Part shown: positions 17,270 to 26,406 of the stretch, in pieces | How the letters are laid out: the number at the start of each line of letters is the position of its first letter | Numbering within the stretch: position 1 is the first letter of the stretch | NCBI GenBank assembly: GCA_913063255.1 | Contig: CAJXYJ010000001.1 | Coordinates: 38,628-102,627 of the forward strand | Direction: 5' to 3' | Origin: an uncultured Flavobacteriales bacterium | Lineage (GTDB): Bacteria; Bacteroidota; Bacteroidia; Flavobacteriales; Flavobacteriaceae | DNA length: 64,000 nucleotides | Notes under the pieces: generated by a model | What the model was told of the DNA's origin: nothing | Database searches by the model: none | The model's input: the letters and a program-made list of their open reading frames with translations, nothing else | Program-made: the position numbers and the translations under genes

Positions 17270-18613
17270 TTATTTCTTCACCACTTTTTGAGTGCTAATG
17301 CTTCCCTTTTCATCCATTATTTTAATTAAATAGATGCCTTGGCTGACATTTGAAATATTGATACTGTTTTGGTTCTTGTTTGACGCAAACAATTGCCCTA
17401 ATTGGTTATAAACTTCTATGTGGGTTATGGGAATTGTTGATTGAACGTTTAAAATACCTGTTGTTGGTGAGGGGTAAACAGAAAAGTCTAATAAAGTGTT
17501 TTCATTTATTGATAGTGCATGTAAATTTTCATACCAAGCTATTTTATCATCAACATCAGAAGCCGAAAGCACATCCATATCATCATCACCATCTAAATCT
17601 TCCGCATAAACTGAATTTGCTCCACTAGCATTTGTTGTTAAAATTTGTTGAGGTCCAAAATTACCATCTCCGTCATTTTCATACCAGGCTATTGTATTAC
17701 CAAAAGCAGAAAGCACATCCATATCCCCATCACTATCTAAATCTTCCGCATAAACTGACCTTGCTGTAAAAGCATCTGTTGTTAAAATTTGTTGTGTACC
17801 AAAATTACCATCTCCATCATTTTCATACCAGGCTATTTTATTATCATGTTGTGAAGCCGAAAGGACATCCATGTCTCCATCACCGTCTAAATCTGTGGCG
17901 TAAACTGACCTTACTCCATCAGCATTTGTTGTTATTATTTGTTGAGGTCCAAAGTTACCATCTCCGTCATTTTCATACCAGGCTATTTTATCATCCTCAG
18001 TAGAGGCAGAAAGCACATCTATATCTCCATCACCATCAATATCTTCAGCATAAACTGAGAATGCTCCAAAAGCATTTGTTGTTATAATTTGTTGTGTACC
18101 AAAATTACCATCTCCATCATTTTCATACCAGGCTATTTTATTATCATGCCATGAAGAAGAAAGCACATCCATATCCCCATCACCATCAATATCTTCAGCA
18201 TAAACTGATTGTGCTGTAAGAGCATTTGTTGATATAATTTGTTGAGGTCCAAAATTACCATCTCCATCATTTTCATACCAGGCTATTTTAGCATCCTGCC
18301 AGGAAGCCGAAAGCACATCCATATCCCCATCACCATCTATATCGATGGCGTAAACTGAGAATGCTCCAAAAGCATTTGTTGTTATAATTTGTTGAGGTCC
18401 AAAATTACCATCTCCATCATTTTCATGCCAGGCTATTTCACTTTCACTTTGTGAAGCAGAAAGCACATCCATATCTCCATCACCATCTAAATCGGTGGCG
18501 TAAACTGATTGTGCCAAAAGTGCATTTGTTGTTATGATTTGTTGAGAACCAAATTGAGCATAGGTGTTTACAAAAATTGCAAGTACCAGTAGAGTAATTA
18601 GTTTTGTTTTCAT
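17270..18613 (-). CDS. FG-GAP/VCBS beta-propeller protein with T9SS tail (copy 2)
   Basis: 447 residues: signal peptide MKTKLITLLVLAIFVNTYAQ, seven repeats with the DxDGDGD calcium loop and IAWYENDGDGNFG, then a T9SS tail (VYPSPTTGILNVQ ... QGIYLIKI ... STQKVVKK). The start is supported by the identical signal peptide and upstream spacer in all copies. One blade has DGDDD instead of DGDGD and one has DSDGD. The next gene begins only 6 bases after its stop. Blade sequences within this gene are nearly identical at DNA level, which favours slippage and recombination between copies. Likely surface-exposed; ligand unknown. Confidence 0.85.
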   Translation of the reverse strand: MKTKLITLLVLAIFVNTYAQFGSQQIITTNALLAQSVYATDLDGDGDMDVLSASQSESEIAWHENDGDGNFGPQQIITTNAFGAFSVYAIDIDGDGDMDVLSASWQDAKIAWYENDGDGNFGPQQIISTNALTAQSVYAEDIDGDGDMDVLSSSWHDNKIAWYENDGDGNFGTQQIITTNAFGAFSVYAEDIDGDGDIDVLSASTEDDKIAWYENDGDGNFGPQQIITTNADGVRSVYATDLDGDGDMDVLSASQHDNKIAWYENDGDGNFGTQQILTTDAFTARSVYAEDLDSDGDMDVLSAFGNTIAWYENDGDGNFGPQQILTTNASGANSVYAEDLDGDDDMDVLSASDVDDKIAWYENLHALSINENTLLDFSVYPSPTTGILNVQSTIPITHIEVYNQLGQLFASNKNQNSINISNVSQGIYLIKIMDEKGSISTQKVVKK

Positions 18614-18638
18614 GATTAATTGGTTTTTTAGTACTGTT

Positions 18639-19970
18639 TTATTTTTTCACCACTTTTTGAGTTCCAATAGTTCCGTTTTCATCCAATATTTTTATAAAAT
18701 AGATGCCTTGGCTGACTCTTGAAATATCAATATTGTTTTTATTTGAATTTGATAAAACTAACTGCCCTAATTGGTTATACACTTCTATGTGGGTTATAGG
18801 AATTGTTGATTGAATATTTAAAATACCCGATGTTGGTGAAGGAAAAACAGAAATGTCTATAATTGCATTTTCATTTATTGATAGTGGATGTAAATTTTCG
18901 AACCAAAAAAGAATACCTGAACCACTTGATGGGTCATTTTTCCCAGCAAGTACATCCATATCCCCATCACCATCAATATCTTCAGCATAAACTGATAATG
19001 CATCAAAATTATCAATAATTTGTTGTGAACCAAAAATACCTTCTCCATCATTTTCATACCATGCAATTTCACCAGAAAGCACATCCATATCCCCATCACT
19101 ATCTATATCGGTGGCGTAAACTGACCCTAATGGAGTTCCATTTGTTATAAATTGTTGTGAACCAAAATTACCATCTCCGTCATTTTCGTACCAAGCTATT
19201 AAACCAGCATTAAAAGAAGAAAAAAGTACATCCATATCCTCATCACCGTCAATATCGGTGGAGTAAACTAACCTTGCATCTATATTTATTGCTATTATTA
19301 TTTGTGGCCCAAAAATACCATTTCCGTCATTTTCGTACCAGGCTATTTTACCATCATTCTCTGAAGCAGAAAGCACATCCACATCCTCATCACCATCTAA
19401 ATCTTCTGCATAAACTGAGTTTGGGAAAAGGGTATTTGTTGTTATAATTTGTTGAGAACCAAAATTACCGTCTCCGGTATTTTCATACCAAGCTATTTTA
19501 TTATCATTAAATGAAGCAGAAAGCACATCCATATCGCCATCACCGTCTATATCTTCCGCATAAACTGATTTTGCACCATCAGCATTTGTTGTTATAATTT
19601 GTTAGGGTCCAAAATTTCCATCTCCGTCATTTTCGTACCAAGCAATTTTATCATCATCCTCTGAAGCTGAAAGCACATCCATATCCCCATCACCCTCTAT
19701 ATCGGTTGCGTAAACTGACGTTGCGTCATTAACATTTTCTGTTATAATTTGTTGAGGTCCAAAATTACCATCTCCATCATTTTCATACCAAGTAATTTTA
19801 TCATCAATATCAGAAGCAGAAAGCACATCCATATCCCCATCACCATCTAAATCTGTTGCATAAACCGAGTATGGGGTATCAACATTTGTTATAATTTGTT
19901 GAGGACCAAATTGAGCGTAGGTGTTTACAAAAATTGCAAGTACCAATAGAGTAATTAGTTTTGTTTTCAT
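18639..19970 (-). pseudogene. FG-GAP/VCBS T9SS protein (copy 3), interrupted by an in-frame stop
   Basis: The frame from the MKTKLITLLVLAIFVNTYAQ start at 19970 to the T9SS tail stop at 18639 is continuous apart from one TAA at 19602-19604. At this place the sister repeats read CCT-CAA-CAA (Pro-Gln-Gln) and this one CCC-TAA-CAA. The two open parts (19602-19970, 122 codons; and 18639-19532 from an internal Met) are in the same frame. Together they make 443 codons, the same size and seven-blade plan as the intact copies (447 and 457), followed by a T9SS tail. As sequenced, only a 122-residue secreted fragment with two blades would be made. Recent nonsense mutation or a sequencing error are both possible. 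Confidence 0.85.
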
Positions 19971-19995
19971 GATTAATTGGTTTTTTAGTACTGTT

Positions 19996-21909
19996 TTATT
20001 TCTTCAGCACTTTTTGAGTTCCAATAGTTCCCTTTTCATCCATTATTTTAATAAAATAAATGCCTTGGCTGACATTTGAAATATCAATAACCTTTTTGTT
20101 GTTGTTTGATACTACTAATTGCCCTAATAGGTTATAAACTTCTATTTGAGAAATAGGTGTATCAGATTGTATATTTAGAATCCCAGAAGTTGGATTTGGG
20201 CAAATTGAAAAATTCAATGGTGAATTGTCACCTATACCGAGGACCACCTCACTATATCTGGAGATCAAATGATAATCAGGATCAAATGCAACAGCACCAA
20301 CGTCGAATCCCGGTTGCACAAGAAATTCTTGTCCATCAACGGTATTGTCAAGCTCTACATCCAATACCACACCTCCGGCACCGAATAACCTAAGAGGGAC
20401 AGTGGCTTCAAAGAAAACTCCCGAGGGATAACTTTGATTTTGATTGATTACCACATTGATATCGTAGGTTTCGGTTTTATTCCACTCGATAAGGTATAGG
20501 GGATGACCTTGATCATAGATCCAATCATTAAAAAATTCGGTCAGATCCTCTCCGGATGTCGTTTCCATCACCTCAATAAAATCTTCTGTCTTGGCATAAC
20601 CGAAAGCGAAATTTGGATTGCTCAAAAAATTCTGTAACCCAGTAAAGAAATCAGTATCGCCTAATTTTCTTCTCAACATGTGTAAAACCATCGCCGGTTT
20701 TTTATAGGTCAGACTGTTGTTGAAAACACGGCCTACATTAGTCGTATCCTCGGCTGGAACATAAACCGATCCGCCTGGATTTGTGGTGGCAATATCGATA
20801 AAACCTGCTCTCCAGTTTCTAAATGAGGTTTCACCGTCGAAAGCTTCAACAACCAATCCCTCACAATAGGAGGCAAAACCTTCGTTAATCCAGATATCCT
20901 GCCAGCTTCCACAAGTTACCTTGTTTCCAAACCACTGATGAGCCAGTTCGTGAGCTATCAAGTCCATGTTAAAATCTCCCATAAAAGAAACGGTGGTATG
21001 TTCCATTCCACCTCCCCAGCCATATTGTGCATGGCCATATTTTTCATCGGCATATGGGTATTCTTCAAATAGATCGGTGAATAGATTAATGAAATCTACC
21101 GTTATGGGGGTGTTTGCTTGTGCATAACTAAGGTCTTCAGGAAACACATAGTTTATAATATCGAATGGATTTCCATTATTCGGCACCACATGGGAATAGA
21201 TCTCATAATTGGTCACTGCAATTGCCACTAAATACGCCGGAATCGGATATTGATGCCTGAAATGAGTAGTTTTTGTATTCCCATTAATCTCCTGACTTTG
21301 CTCCATACCATTGCTTACAGCAAAATATTCTTCATTGGATGGATTGAATTGGGGGGTAGTTATATAGACATCAATAATATCAATCTTATCTATTAGATCT
21401 TGTTTACAAGGCCACCATCCCTTGGCTCCATAAGGTTCTGAGAGTGTCCAGATGATAGGATCCCCGTCGTGTGTGGATTGTTCAAAGGATCCTAATCCAG
21501 TGTTAATTGGATTTCCTGAATAACTAATGGTTAAGGAGTCCAAAACCCCTTGATTTTGAGGTTGTGGTAAAGTAATTACCACCTCATCATCATTATTTTG
21601 GACAAAGGTTAATGGATTTCCTCTTTGCAATACCTGAGAAACCACCAAGTTAACTGCTAACTCAAAAGTGATTTCTGTTATTTTCTCTTTTGCTTCAAAA
21701 TAAGAGGTCACATCTCCGGATATGAAGGCGACGTTTGGATCGACATTAAATTCAAGTCTGTGGTACTTTAAATCATAATCTCCAGTATTTGGGTTTCTTG
21801 TGCCATTAATAAATTTCATTGCCGATTTGGTTTCTGCTTCGGCTATTGTGATTTGCCCAAAGAGAACTAATGGTGCAAAAAATAGTAGAAATAATAGTTT
21901 AGTTTTCAT
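19996..21909 (-). CDS. M1 family aminopeptidase, secreted, with T9SS tail
   Basis: 637 residues with a signal peptide (MKTKLLFLLFFAPLVLFGQ). The N-terminal beta-saddle domain (YHRLEFNVDPNVAFISGDV) is followed by the gluzincin catalytic domain with the exopeptidase motif GGGMEH near residue 300, the zinc motif HELAHQWFG near 318 and the downstream glutamate in NEGFASY near 340. This is a complete M1 active site. The C-terminal ~75 residues (ICPNPTSGILNIQ ... QGIYFIKI ... GTQKVLKK) are a T9SS sorting tail almost identical to those of the neighbouring VCBS proteins, suggesting tail exchange. Expected role is extracellular peptide digestion. It is the first gene of the minus-strand run that includes the three VCBS paralogues (26-base gap to copy 3). 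Confidence 0.9.
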   Translation of the reverse strand: MKTKLLFLLFFAPLVLFGQITIAEAETKSAMKFINGTRNPNTGDYDLKYHRLEFNVDPNVAFISGDVTSYFEAKEKITEITFELAVNLVVSQVLQRGNPLTFVQNNDDEVVITLPQPQNQGVLDSLTISYSGNPINTGLGSFEQSTHDGDPIIWTLSEPYGAKGWWPCKQDLIDKIDIIDVYITTPQFNPSNEEYFAVSNGMEQSQEINGNTKTTHFRHQYPIPAYLVAIAVTNYEIYSHVVPNNGNPFDIINYVFPEDLSYAQANTPITVDFINLFTDLFEEYPYADEKYGHAQYGWGGGMEHTTVSFMGDFNMDLIAHELAHQWFGNKVTCGSWQDIWINEGFASYCEGLVVEAFDGETSFRNWRAGFIDIATTNPGGSVYVPAEDTTNVGRVFNNSLTYKKPAMVLHMLRRKLGDTDFFTGLQNFLSNPNFAFGYAKTEDFIEVMETTSGEDLTEFFNDWIYDQGHPLYLIEWNKTETYDINVVINQNQSYPSGVFFEATVPLRLFGAGGVVLDVELDNTVDGQEFLVQPGFDVGAVAFDPDYHLISRYSEVVLGIGDNSPLNFSICPNPTSGILNIQSDTPISQIEVYNLLGQLVVSNNNKKVIDISNVSQGIYFIKIMDEKGTIGTQKVLKK

Positions 21910-22140
21910 AATTCCAAAATTTAAAGGTTAGTCATAAATTGTGTTTAAAATCTTTTATTAAATTAAAGAATTTTGCCTTTTTATACATACAGAAAACAAT
22001 CAATTCTATGCATTTTTTGCGCATTTCTATCTAATTTTCAATCAGATAGTGATTTTTGGATGCTAAAAGTGTTTTGTTAGGATCTAAAAGTGATGGAGTT
22101 GTGAAAAGAAAATAGTACCAGTATATTATTATTCACGTGA

Positions 22141-22486
22141 GTGACCAATCCGTGACCATAAATAGGCATCTATCTGCTATCATCTGCTACCTTAAAGCAA
22201 AAAAAAAGGATTTACAATTAAGTAAACCCTTTCTATTAAATTGTAAAATATTTGCTATTAAATCATCTCCACAAATAAACCGTCATCAGTTTTATTCACC
22301 CTGGCAACACCATGCTTCGTCAAGCCTTTAATAGTCTTATCCCATTTTTTACTGCTTAATCCAGATTGGGTTTTAAGAGCAACCAAATCCATTGGAGAAT
22401 TGCTTTTCAGTATTCCAAAAACCACCTTTTCATCATCGCTCATCGCCACCTGCTTCACTTCAGGTTTCATTTGGGGGAAGAATGAA
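22141..22486. repeat. Array unit 8: motif, hairpin and full lysS tail
   Basis: This copy is the closest to the parental lysS end. Motif GTGACCAATCCGTGACC at 22141-22157, CTATCTGCTATCATCTGCTAC, hairpin 22204-22232, CTATTAAATTGTAAAAT, and then the 70-codon lysS tail up to the TTTGGGGGAAGAAT edge at about 22470-22484. It lines up with 32823-33170 over about 345 bases without a REP-like insert. Confidence 0.85.
22258..22470 (-). pseudogene. Displaced 3' end of lysS (70 codons, open frame)
   Basis: The open frame MKPEVKQVAMSDDEKVVFG ... GLFVEMI differs from the last 70 residues of the intact LysRS (32943-34634) at only about six positions (including Ser for Asn in GLSSKKW, Arg for Lys in VARVNK, and the final MI for VV). 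Similarity stops at the same base as in the copy at 12982-13194. This is what site-specific insertion into the 3' part of a gene leaves behind: an intact gene on one side and a displaced end on the other. The interval 22.5-32.8 kb would then be inserted DNA. It is the youngest displaced tail in the window, judged by its similarity. Confidence 0.85.
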
Positions 22487-22544
22487 ACGAAAAACCCTTA
22501 AGCCTTATTATGACTAGGATTAACTATGTGTGTCTATAGTGCCC

Positions 22545-22599
22545 TGACTAATTCATGACCAAGATCAGTGATGTATCTGCTACAATCTGCGATTTTAAA
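22545..22599. repeat. Array motif copy at the right edge of the displaced lysS tail
   Basis: TGACTAATTCATGACC (22545-22560) followed by GTATCTGCTACAATCTGC (about 22573-22590). Together with the preceding 60 bases it matches 13208-13317, so both full displaced tails are followed by the same ~110-base sequence. It probably marks the end of an inserted element. Confidence 0.65.
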
Positions 22600-22639
22600 T
22601 TGTTATTTGGGTTGTTTATTAAAGAATTGTTATTGATTA

Positions 22640-22990
22640 TTACTCATTAATGATTTCATTAAAAATATCATCTAACCCATATATCTTACTTGAAACTATT
22701 TGATATAGTTCTGTAAAAGATTCATCTGATTCTTGAGTTTTGATGTCTTTTGTAGTATAAGTAATGTATTCTTCAAAATCGTTCCAATTATCAAGAGCTG
22801 CTAATTCTTCAAGAGTTAAATTAGAAGTAGGATAAAAATGCACATAATAATAATTATCACTACCAGTTGCAATTGACCATTTATGTTTTTTATTGTATAA
22901 GAAAAAATATTCTTTTTTGTCTTTTAACACATTTGTAATTTTCTCCTTATTTGAAATCATTGCGTTTATTACTTGTACTATTTTTGACAT
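22640..22990 (-). CDS. Hypothetical protein
   Basis: 116 residues, no signal peptide or membrane segment. I do not recognise the family. It has a central 'KKEYFFLYNKKHKWSIATGSDNYYYVHFYP' beta-rich stretch and acidic ends (DEIFNE-like). It lies 2 bases downstream of the 143-residue membrane protein gene and is probably co-transcribed with it. The pair sits near the left edge of the integrase-bearing block and may be cargo. Confidence 0.6.
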   Translation of the reverse strand: MSKIVQVINAMISNKEKITNVLKDKKEYFFLYNKKHKWSIATGSDNYYYVHFYPTSNLTLEELAALDNWNDFEEYITYTTKDIKTQESDESFTELYQIVSSKIYGLDDIFNEIINE

Positions 22991-22992
22991 TT

Positions 22993-23424
22993 TTATTTCT
23001 TTTTAACGATATTATTATAATTGGATACATCAATATTTCTTACACTTTCTCTTAGTTCGCTTACTAAACTGCGCTTCATTGGTTCGGTAAGAAGTTTATT
23101 ATTATTAATATAAGTGTTTATTTTTTTAGTTTGATTTTCTAACTCCTCATTTAACATTTCGTTTCCAAGTACTTGCCCTTCTATCTCAGCAAGGATATTA
23201 ATCACTTCTTCTTTTTGAGAAACATCATTTGTTGTATAATCATTAAGGCGCTCAATTTTATATTTTAGTTCTGTTAATGTAATTTGTTTTGAGTAATTTA
23301 AAACAAAAAGTATTGCAGATGATATTTTTTCTCTATTTACAAAAAACACATAAATTGCTATACCAGATGCTGTCATCGCAAATATCCTTGAAATAAATGT
23401 TACCCAATAATTAATTTCTGCCAT
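22993..23424 (-). CDS. Hypothetical membrane protein with coiled-coil tail
   Basis: 143 residues. One clear transmembrane helix at about residues 10-28 (ISRIFAMTASGIAIYVFFV), possibly a second short hydrophobic stretch at 34-44, then a charged helical cytoplasmic part (LTELKYKIERLNDY ... LAEIEGQVLGNEMLNEELENQTKKI) that looks like a coiled coil. Family unknown. Directly upstream of, and likely coupled with, the 116-residue gene. A possible -7 element on the minus strand (TAAATTTG, 23494-23487) lies about 65 bases upstream of the start. Confidence 0.6.
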   Translation of the reverse strand: MAEINYWVTFISRIFAMTASGIAIYVFFVNREKISSAILFVLNYSKQITLTELKYKIERLNDYTTNDVSQKEEVINILAEIEGQVLGNEMLNEELENQTKKINTYINNNKLLTEPMKRSLVSELRESVRNIDVSNYNNIVKKK

Positions 23425-23728
23425 TTTTCAGTTTTAAGATTGTAATAAATTAAGGTTATTATCACTCTGTAATTTATATATACTTACAAATTTAATGGAA
23501 TTTAATCGATTTTTATTTAATACGTAATACAATTTAACAATGAGACTGAATCACCCAAGTCAATTAACTATCCAAAACCAATATGTGCCCTGAGGTATTA
23601 TACTGCTTAAAGATTCAAATCCCTTATTCCTTTTTCATTCTCTAGTAGTTCATTACTCTATAATCTTTAGTACATATAGTATTATATAAGAAGTCTTACT
23701 AGAGAAGCTGTGAGTGTGGTTGTTTTTA
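23425..23728. other. Intergenic stretch without recognisable content
   Basis: AT-rich, no ORF of note, no array motif, no strong hairpin. It contains only the possible promoter of the minus-strand pair to its left. Confidence 0.4.
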
Positions 23729-23914
23729 TCATTTTACTACCATTGATGTTAGTTTAGTGTCACATTCTACGATTTGTAGTGAAATGGTCTTTGACCATTT
23801 GAACCGTCTTGTATTTTCATCGACAACCTCAACAAAGGATTTAGGGATAAGGGATTTAATGATTTGTCTTGTTTCTGATATAGAATTATCTATTATAATA
23901 CTTTCCTTTACCAT
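23729..23914 (-). CDS. Small hypothetical protein
   Basis: 61 residues: MVKESIIIDNSISETRQIIK at the start, then FVEVVDENTRRFKW and a Thr/Val-rich end. Soluble, no known motif. Isolated in AT-rich DNA of the integrase block with over 180 bases free on both sides. Codon composition is compatible with a gene, but a chance frame cannot be excluded. Confidence 0.35.
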   Translation of the reverse strand: MVKESIIIDNSISETRQIIKSLIPKSFVEVVDENTRRFKWSKTISLQIVECDTKLTSMVVK

Positions 23915-24192
23915 AATTAGTTAGTGTTGGTTGATAGTTTATCTAATATACTTGTTTATAATTGCTCTTGAAAGGAAAGTGATAAGGATTAACAAAAGTC
24001 CTTTATGCGTGCGTAAAAAACTTGTGGTAGTAAAACAGGCTCTCCGTATTATAGATAAAAAAGCATTTAATAAATTTTATGGGGGACAAAAATAATATGA
24101 AAGTGTAAGTAGAAATGAATTATAAAATAATTACACTATTTGCACTTTAATGATAAGGTTTCAAATTGTATATTTATATAAAATATATCCTT

Positions 24193-24684
24193 ATGAGTGA
24201 TAAAGTTGAAAAATTATTATTGTTTTATGGTGAAATAACTTTGCGTTGTCGTTACCTCTATAGAGATTGTGATTCCTTTTATAATTATATAACAGATGAC
24301 AATGTAAAAGATGTTGTTATACGGACTAAGGGACCAAGAATTAAATTTGGTTTAAATTCTATTAATATAACGTTATTTAAACAGTTTAAACCTGTTGATA
24401 CTTATACTCTTTCTGATGAGCATAAGCTATTGATTGATAGTGAGATAATTTATGATAAACAATGGAAAATTCTAAAATTAAAACCTAATAAAAGTATAAA
24501 CCTTAAAGAAGCAACAGAAGAAACACTTAAATCACATTCTCTATATATCTTCTCAATTCTACAGTTTGCATTACTTTATTTGATAAAACCAAAGGTAGAA
24601 AGTGGTCAATCATTATTTAGAGATTATAGGAATGAGGAAGTATTATCAGAAACACGAAAAACTATCATTGATTTAAAAGATTAA
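24193..24684 (+). CDS. Hypothetical protein
   Basis: 163 residues from the ATG at 24193; the frame opens at a TTG 27 bases earlier, which I consider less likely. Cytoplasmic, charged, with one moderately hydrophobic helix near the C-terminus (LYIFSILQFALLYLI, about 125-140). No family recognised. It is the only plus-strand gene of the integrase block apart from the R-M genes, and it runs toward the hairpin cluster at 24.7-24.96 kb. Confidence 0.55.
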   Translation: MSDKVEKLLLFYGEITLRCRYLYRDCDSFYNYITDDNVKDVVIRTKGPRIKFGLNSINITLFKQFKPVDTYTLSDEHKLLIDSEIIYDKQWKILKLKPNKSINLKEATEETLKSHSLYIFSILQFALLYLIKPKVESGQSLFRDYRNEEVLSETRKTIIDLKD

Positions 24685-24710
24685 TATTAGAATAATACAA
24701 GTAAACAAGC

Positions 24711-24955
24711 AATACTTCGATTTCCTGAAAGGAATCGAAGTACTACACGAAGTGTAGTTAGTTAATAGATTATTATATATTTTTCCTACGGAAAAATACT
24801 AAGATGTCTTCATTCAAATTACTGTCGTAATTTTCATATCCCTACATCTTAGTATCCTTACTTTATTGAAATGTTATAATATTCTTGGATTTGTAGATAG
24901 TGTAGATAGTGCAATCATTTTATATAAAGATAAAATCTACACTATCTACAAATCC
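24711..24955. repeat. Cluster of inverted repeats next to RepA-like ATPase gene
   Basis: Four inverted repeats in 245 bases: TACTTCGATT/AATCGAAGTA (24713-24742), CTACACGAAGTGTAG (about 24744-24758), ATACTAAGATGT (24796-24807) with ACATCTTAGTAT (24844-24855), and a perfect 21-base pair of arms at 24887-24907 and 24935-24955 with a 27-base loop. The last arms themselves contain a direct repeat GTAGATAGT-GTAGATAGT. The cluster lies between the convergent 163-residue gene and the ATPase gene. It may include terminators, but the number and size of arms suggest a replication or transfer origin. Confidence 0.65.
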
Positions 24956-24974
24956 AACTCAATATGTGATTAGT

Positions 24975-26036
24975 TTATATATCTTTCCCCTTCTTTAATG
25001 GGTTCTGAATTAGCCTATATTTTCCGTGACTTACTTTTTCAATTAATTCATTTTTAATTAATTTTTTAAGTTGATTATATAAGGTCTTTTTAGTGATTAA
25101 TCCGTTATCCTCTATAAAATGAAAGTGTAATAATTTTGACTCAATAATACCTTCATCATCTACACTTTCATTAATAAACTCAAAAACCATTTCCGTATTA
25201 TCATTATTAACTCTACCATCAGTTAGTTTAAGTAATTCATATTCATAAGATTCTTCTACTAGGTCAATTAGAGAGTTGTTTTGTATTTCAATAACTTTAC
25301 ATTTATCTAAAGTAGGGTAGTATCTACTATCAATGAATTTGATATACCTAATCCCAATAGATAACCTATTAACACCAATAAAAAAGTCAGCATCTCTACT
25401 CAATGCTGAGCTGCCAGACATATGTTCTAAGGTCATTGCCTTATCTTGTTGTGATTTTATTGTATGATGAATTAATACAATGGCACAGTTATATTTTTCA
25501 GCTAAAGCTCTAAACCTTTGCATCATTTCATTGGCTTCTAATCTATCTTGTATATCAACATTGAACCTATTAGTAGAATCAACAAAAATTATATTAGATT
25601 GATATTTTTTTATTTCATTGTTTAATAATTCCCAATGTTTATTGTCTTTAATACTTCTAAGAAAGTCTTCATCTGAATAATATAGATTCTTTTTTATTAA
25701 TTTCTTTTCTTCTCTTGAGTAGCCTCTTATCTGATTATTACCACGTTGTGTAAATCTCATATTAACGTCTTCTTCCATTGATATATAAAGGACTTTACTT
25801 TTAGGTAATTCAATAGGAACCCCTAAAAATTTATTCTTACCTGATACAATTGCAAAAGCAAGGTTTTCAGCTAAAATGGTTTTTCCAGATTTAGCAGGAC
25901 CTACAATAAATCCTACAGATCCTTTTATGATTCCAGACCAAAACATTTTTGGAGCTTCTTTACCTCTGTTTCTCTTGTATAATTCTCCAAATGAGGTTAT
26001 GATTTTTTTTACTTTCTTTTTTTTATTCCTACTCAT
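24975..26036 (-). CDS. RepA-like AAA/RecA-fold ATPase (replicative helicase type)
   Basis: 353 residues. Walker A is GPAKSGKT near residue 41-48, Walker B is NIIFVDST near 150, followed by VLIHHTIKS and SGSSALSRDADFFIGV, the pattern of the hexameric RepA/KaiC-like helicase family (AAA_25) carried by plasmids and integrative elements. The C-terminal ~90 residues resemble a winged helix (LITKKTLYNQLKKLIKNELIEKVSHGKYRL). It overlaps the upstream HTH gene by four bases (26033-26036), so they are translationally coupled. The inverted-repeat cluster starts 20 bases after its stop. Likely role: replication of the excised element. Confidence 0.8.
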   Translation of the reverse strand: MSRNKKKKVKKIITSFGELYKRNRGKEAPKMFWSGIIKGSVGFIVGPAKSGKTILAENLAFAIVSGKNKFLGVPIELPKSKVLYISMEEDVNMRFTQRGNNQIRGYSREEKKLIKKNLYYSDEDFLRSIKDNKHWELLNNEIKKYQSNIIFVDSTNRFNVDIQDRLEANEMMQRFRALAEKYNCAIVLIHHTIKSQQDKAMTLEHMSGSSALSRDADFFIGVNRLSIGIRYIKFIDSRYYPTLDKCKVIEIQNNSLIDLVEESYEYELLKLTDGRVNNDNTEMVFEFINESVDDEGIIESKLLHFHFIEDNGLITKKTLYNQLKKLIKNELIEKVSHGKYRLIQNPLKKGKDI

Positions 26037-26341
26037 TGTGATTTAGTTTTAAAAATTAATAAATTATCAGCCACAATTGAGTCAATATCATCATTAGAAT
26101 GAATAGGGTTTTTCATAACGAAATCCTCTAAATCACTTCTTTTTATAAAGATTAATTTACCAGTAGGACGAGAATGATTAATTTGTTTAGAAGCCACAAT
26201 CTTTTGCATATAAGAAACACTAACACTTAAAAAGGTTGCAGCTTCTTTTGTGGTATAAAAAGGTTTCTTAAAAAGATGGGTATTCTTAATCTCTTCCTTG
26301 AGGTTTTTAATTTCTAATAATATTTCAACTATTGATGCCAT
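26033..26341 (-). CDS. Helix-turn-helix protein, excisionase-like
   Basis: 102 residues. The central part 'FYTTKEAATFLSVSVSYMQKIVASKQINHSRPTGKLIFIKRSDLEDFVMK' is a MerR/excisionase-type winged HTH (HTH_17), the usual form of small DNA-binding proteins beside tyrosine recombinases in Bacteroidota elements. A leucine-rich coiled coil occupies the first ~25 residues. It is positioned between the 237-residue gene and the ATPase, with which it overlaps. Probable function: recombination directionality or repression. Confidence 0.8.
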   Translation of the reverse strand: MASIVEILLEIKNLKEEIKNTHLFKKPFYTTKEAATFLSVSVSYMQKIVASKQINHSRPTGKLIFIKRSDLEDFVMKNPIHSNDDIDSIVADNLLIFKTKSQ

Positions 26342-26406
26342 ATGTAATTTTTACATACGTCAAATATTAGATGGAATTAAAGTTAAATTAGTGAGTGAGT
26401 AATGAG

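Noticed and set aside
15891..19970. CRISPR-like regular repeats
   Set aside because: The ~150-base periodic similarity is coding, in frame with the DxDGDGD blades of VCBS proteins. There are no short identical repeats with unique spacers and no cas genes.
24711..24758. Insertion sequence ends
   Set aside because: Inverted repeats are present, but there is no transposase frame between any pair and no target-site duplication was seen.
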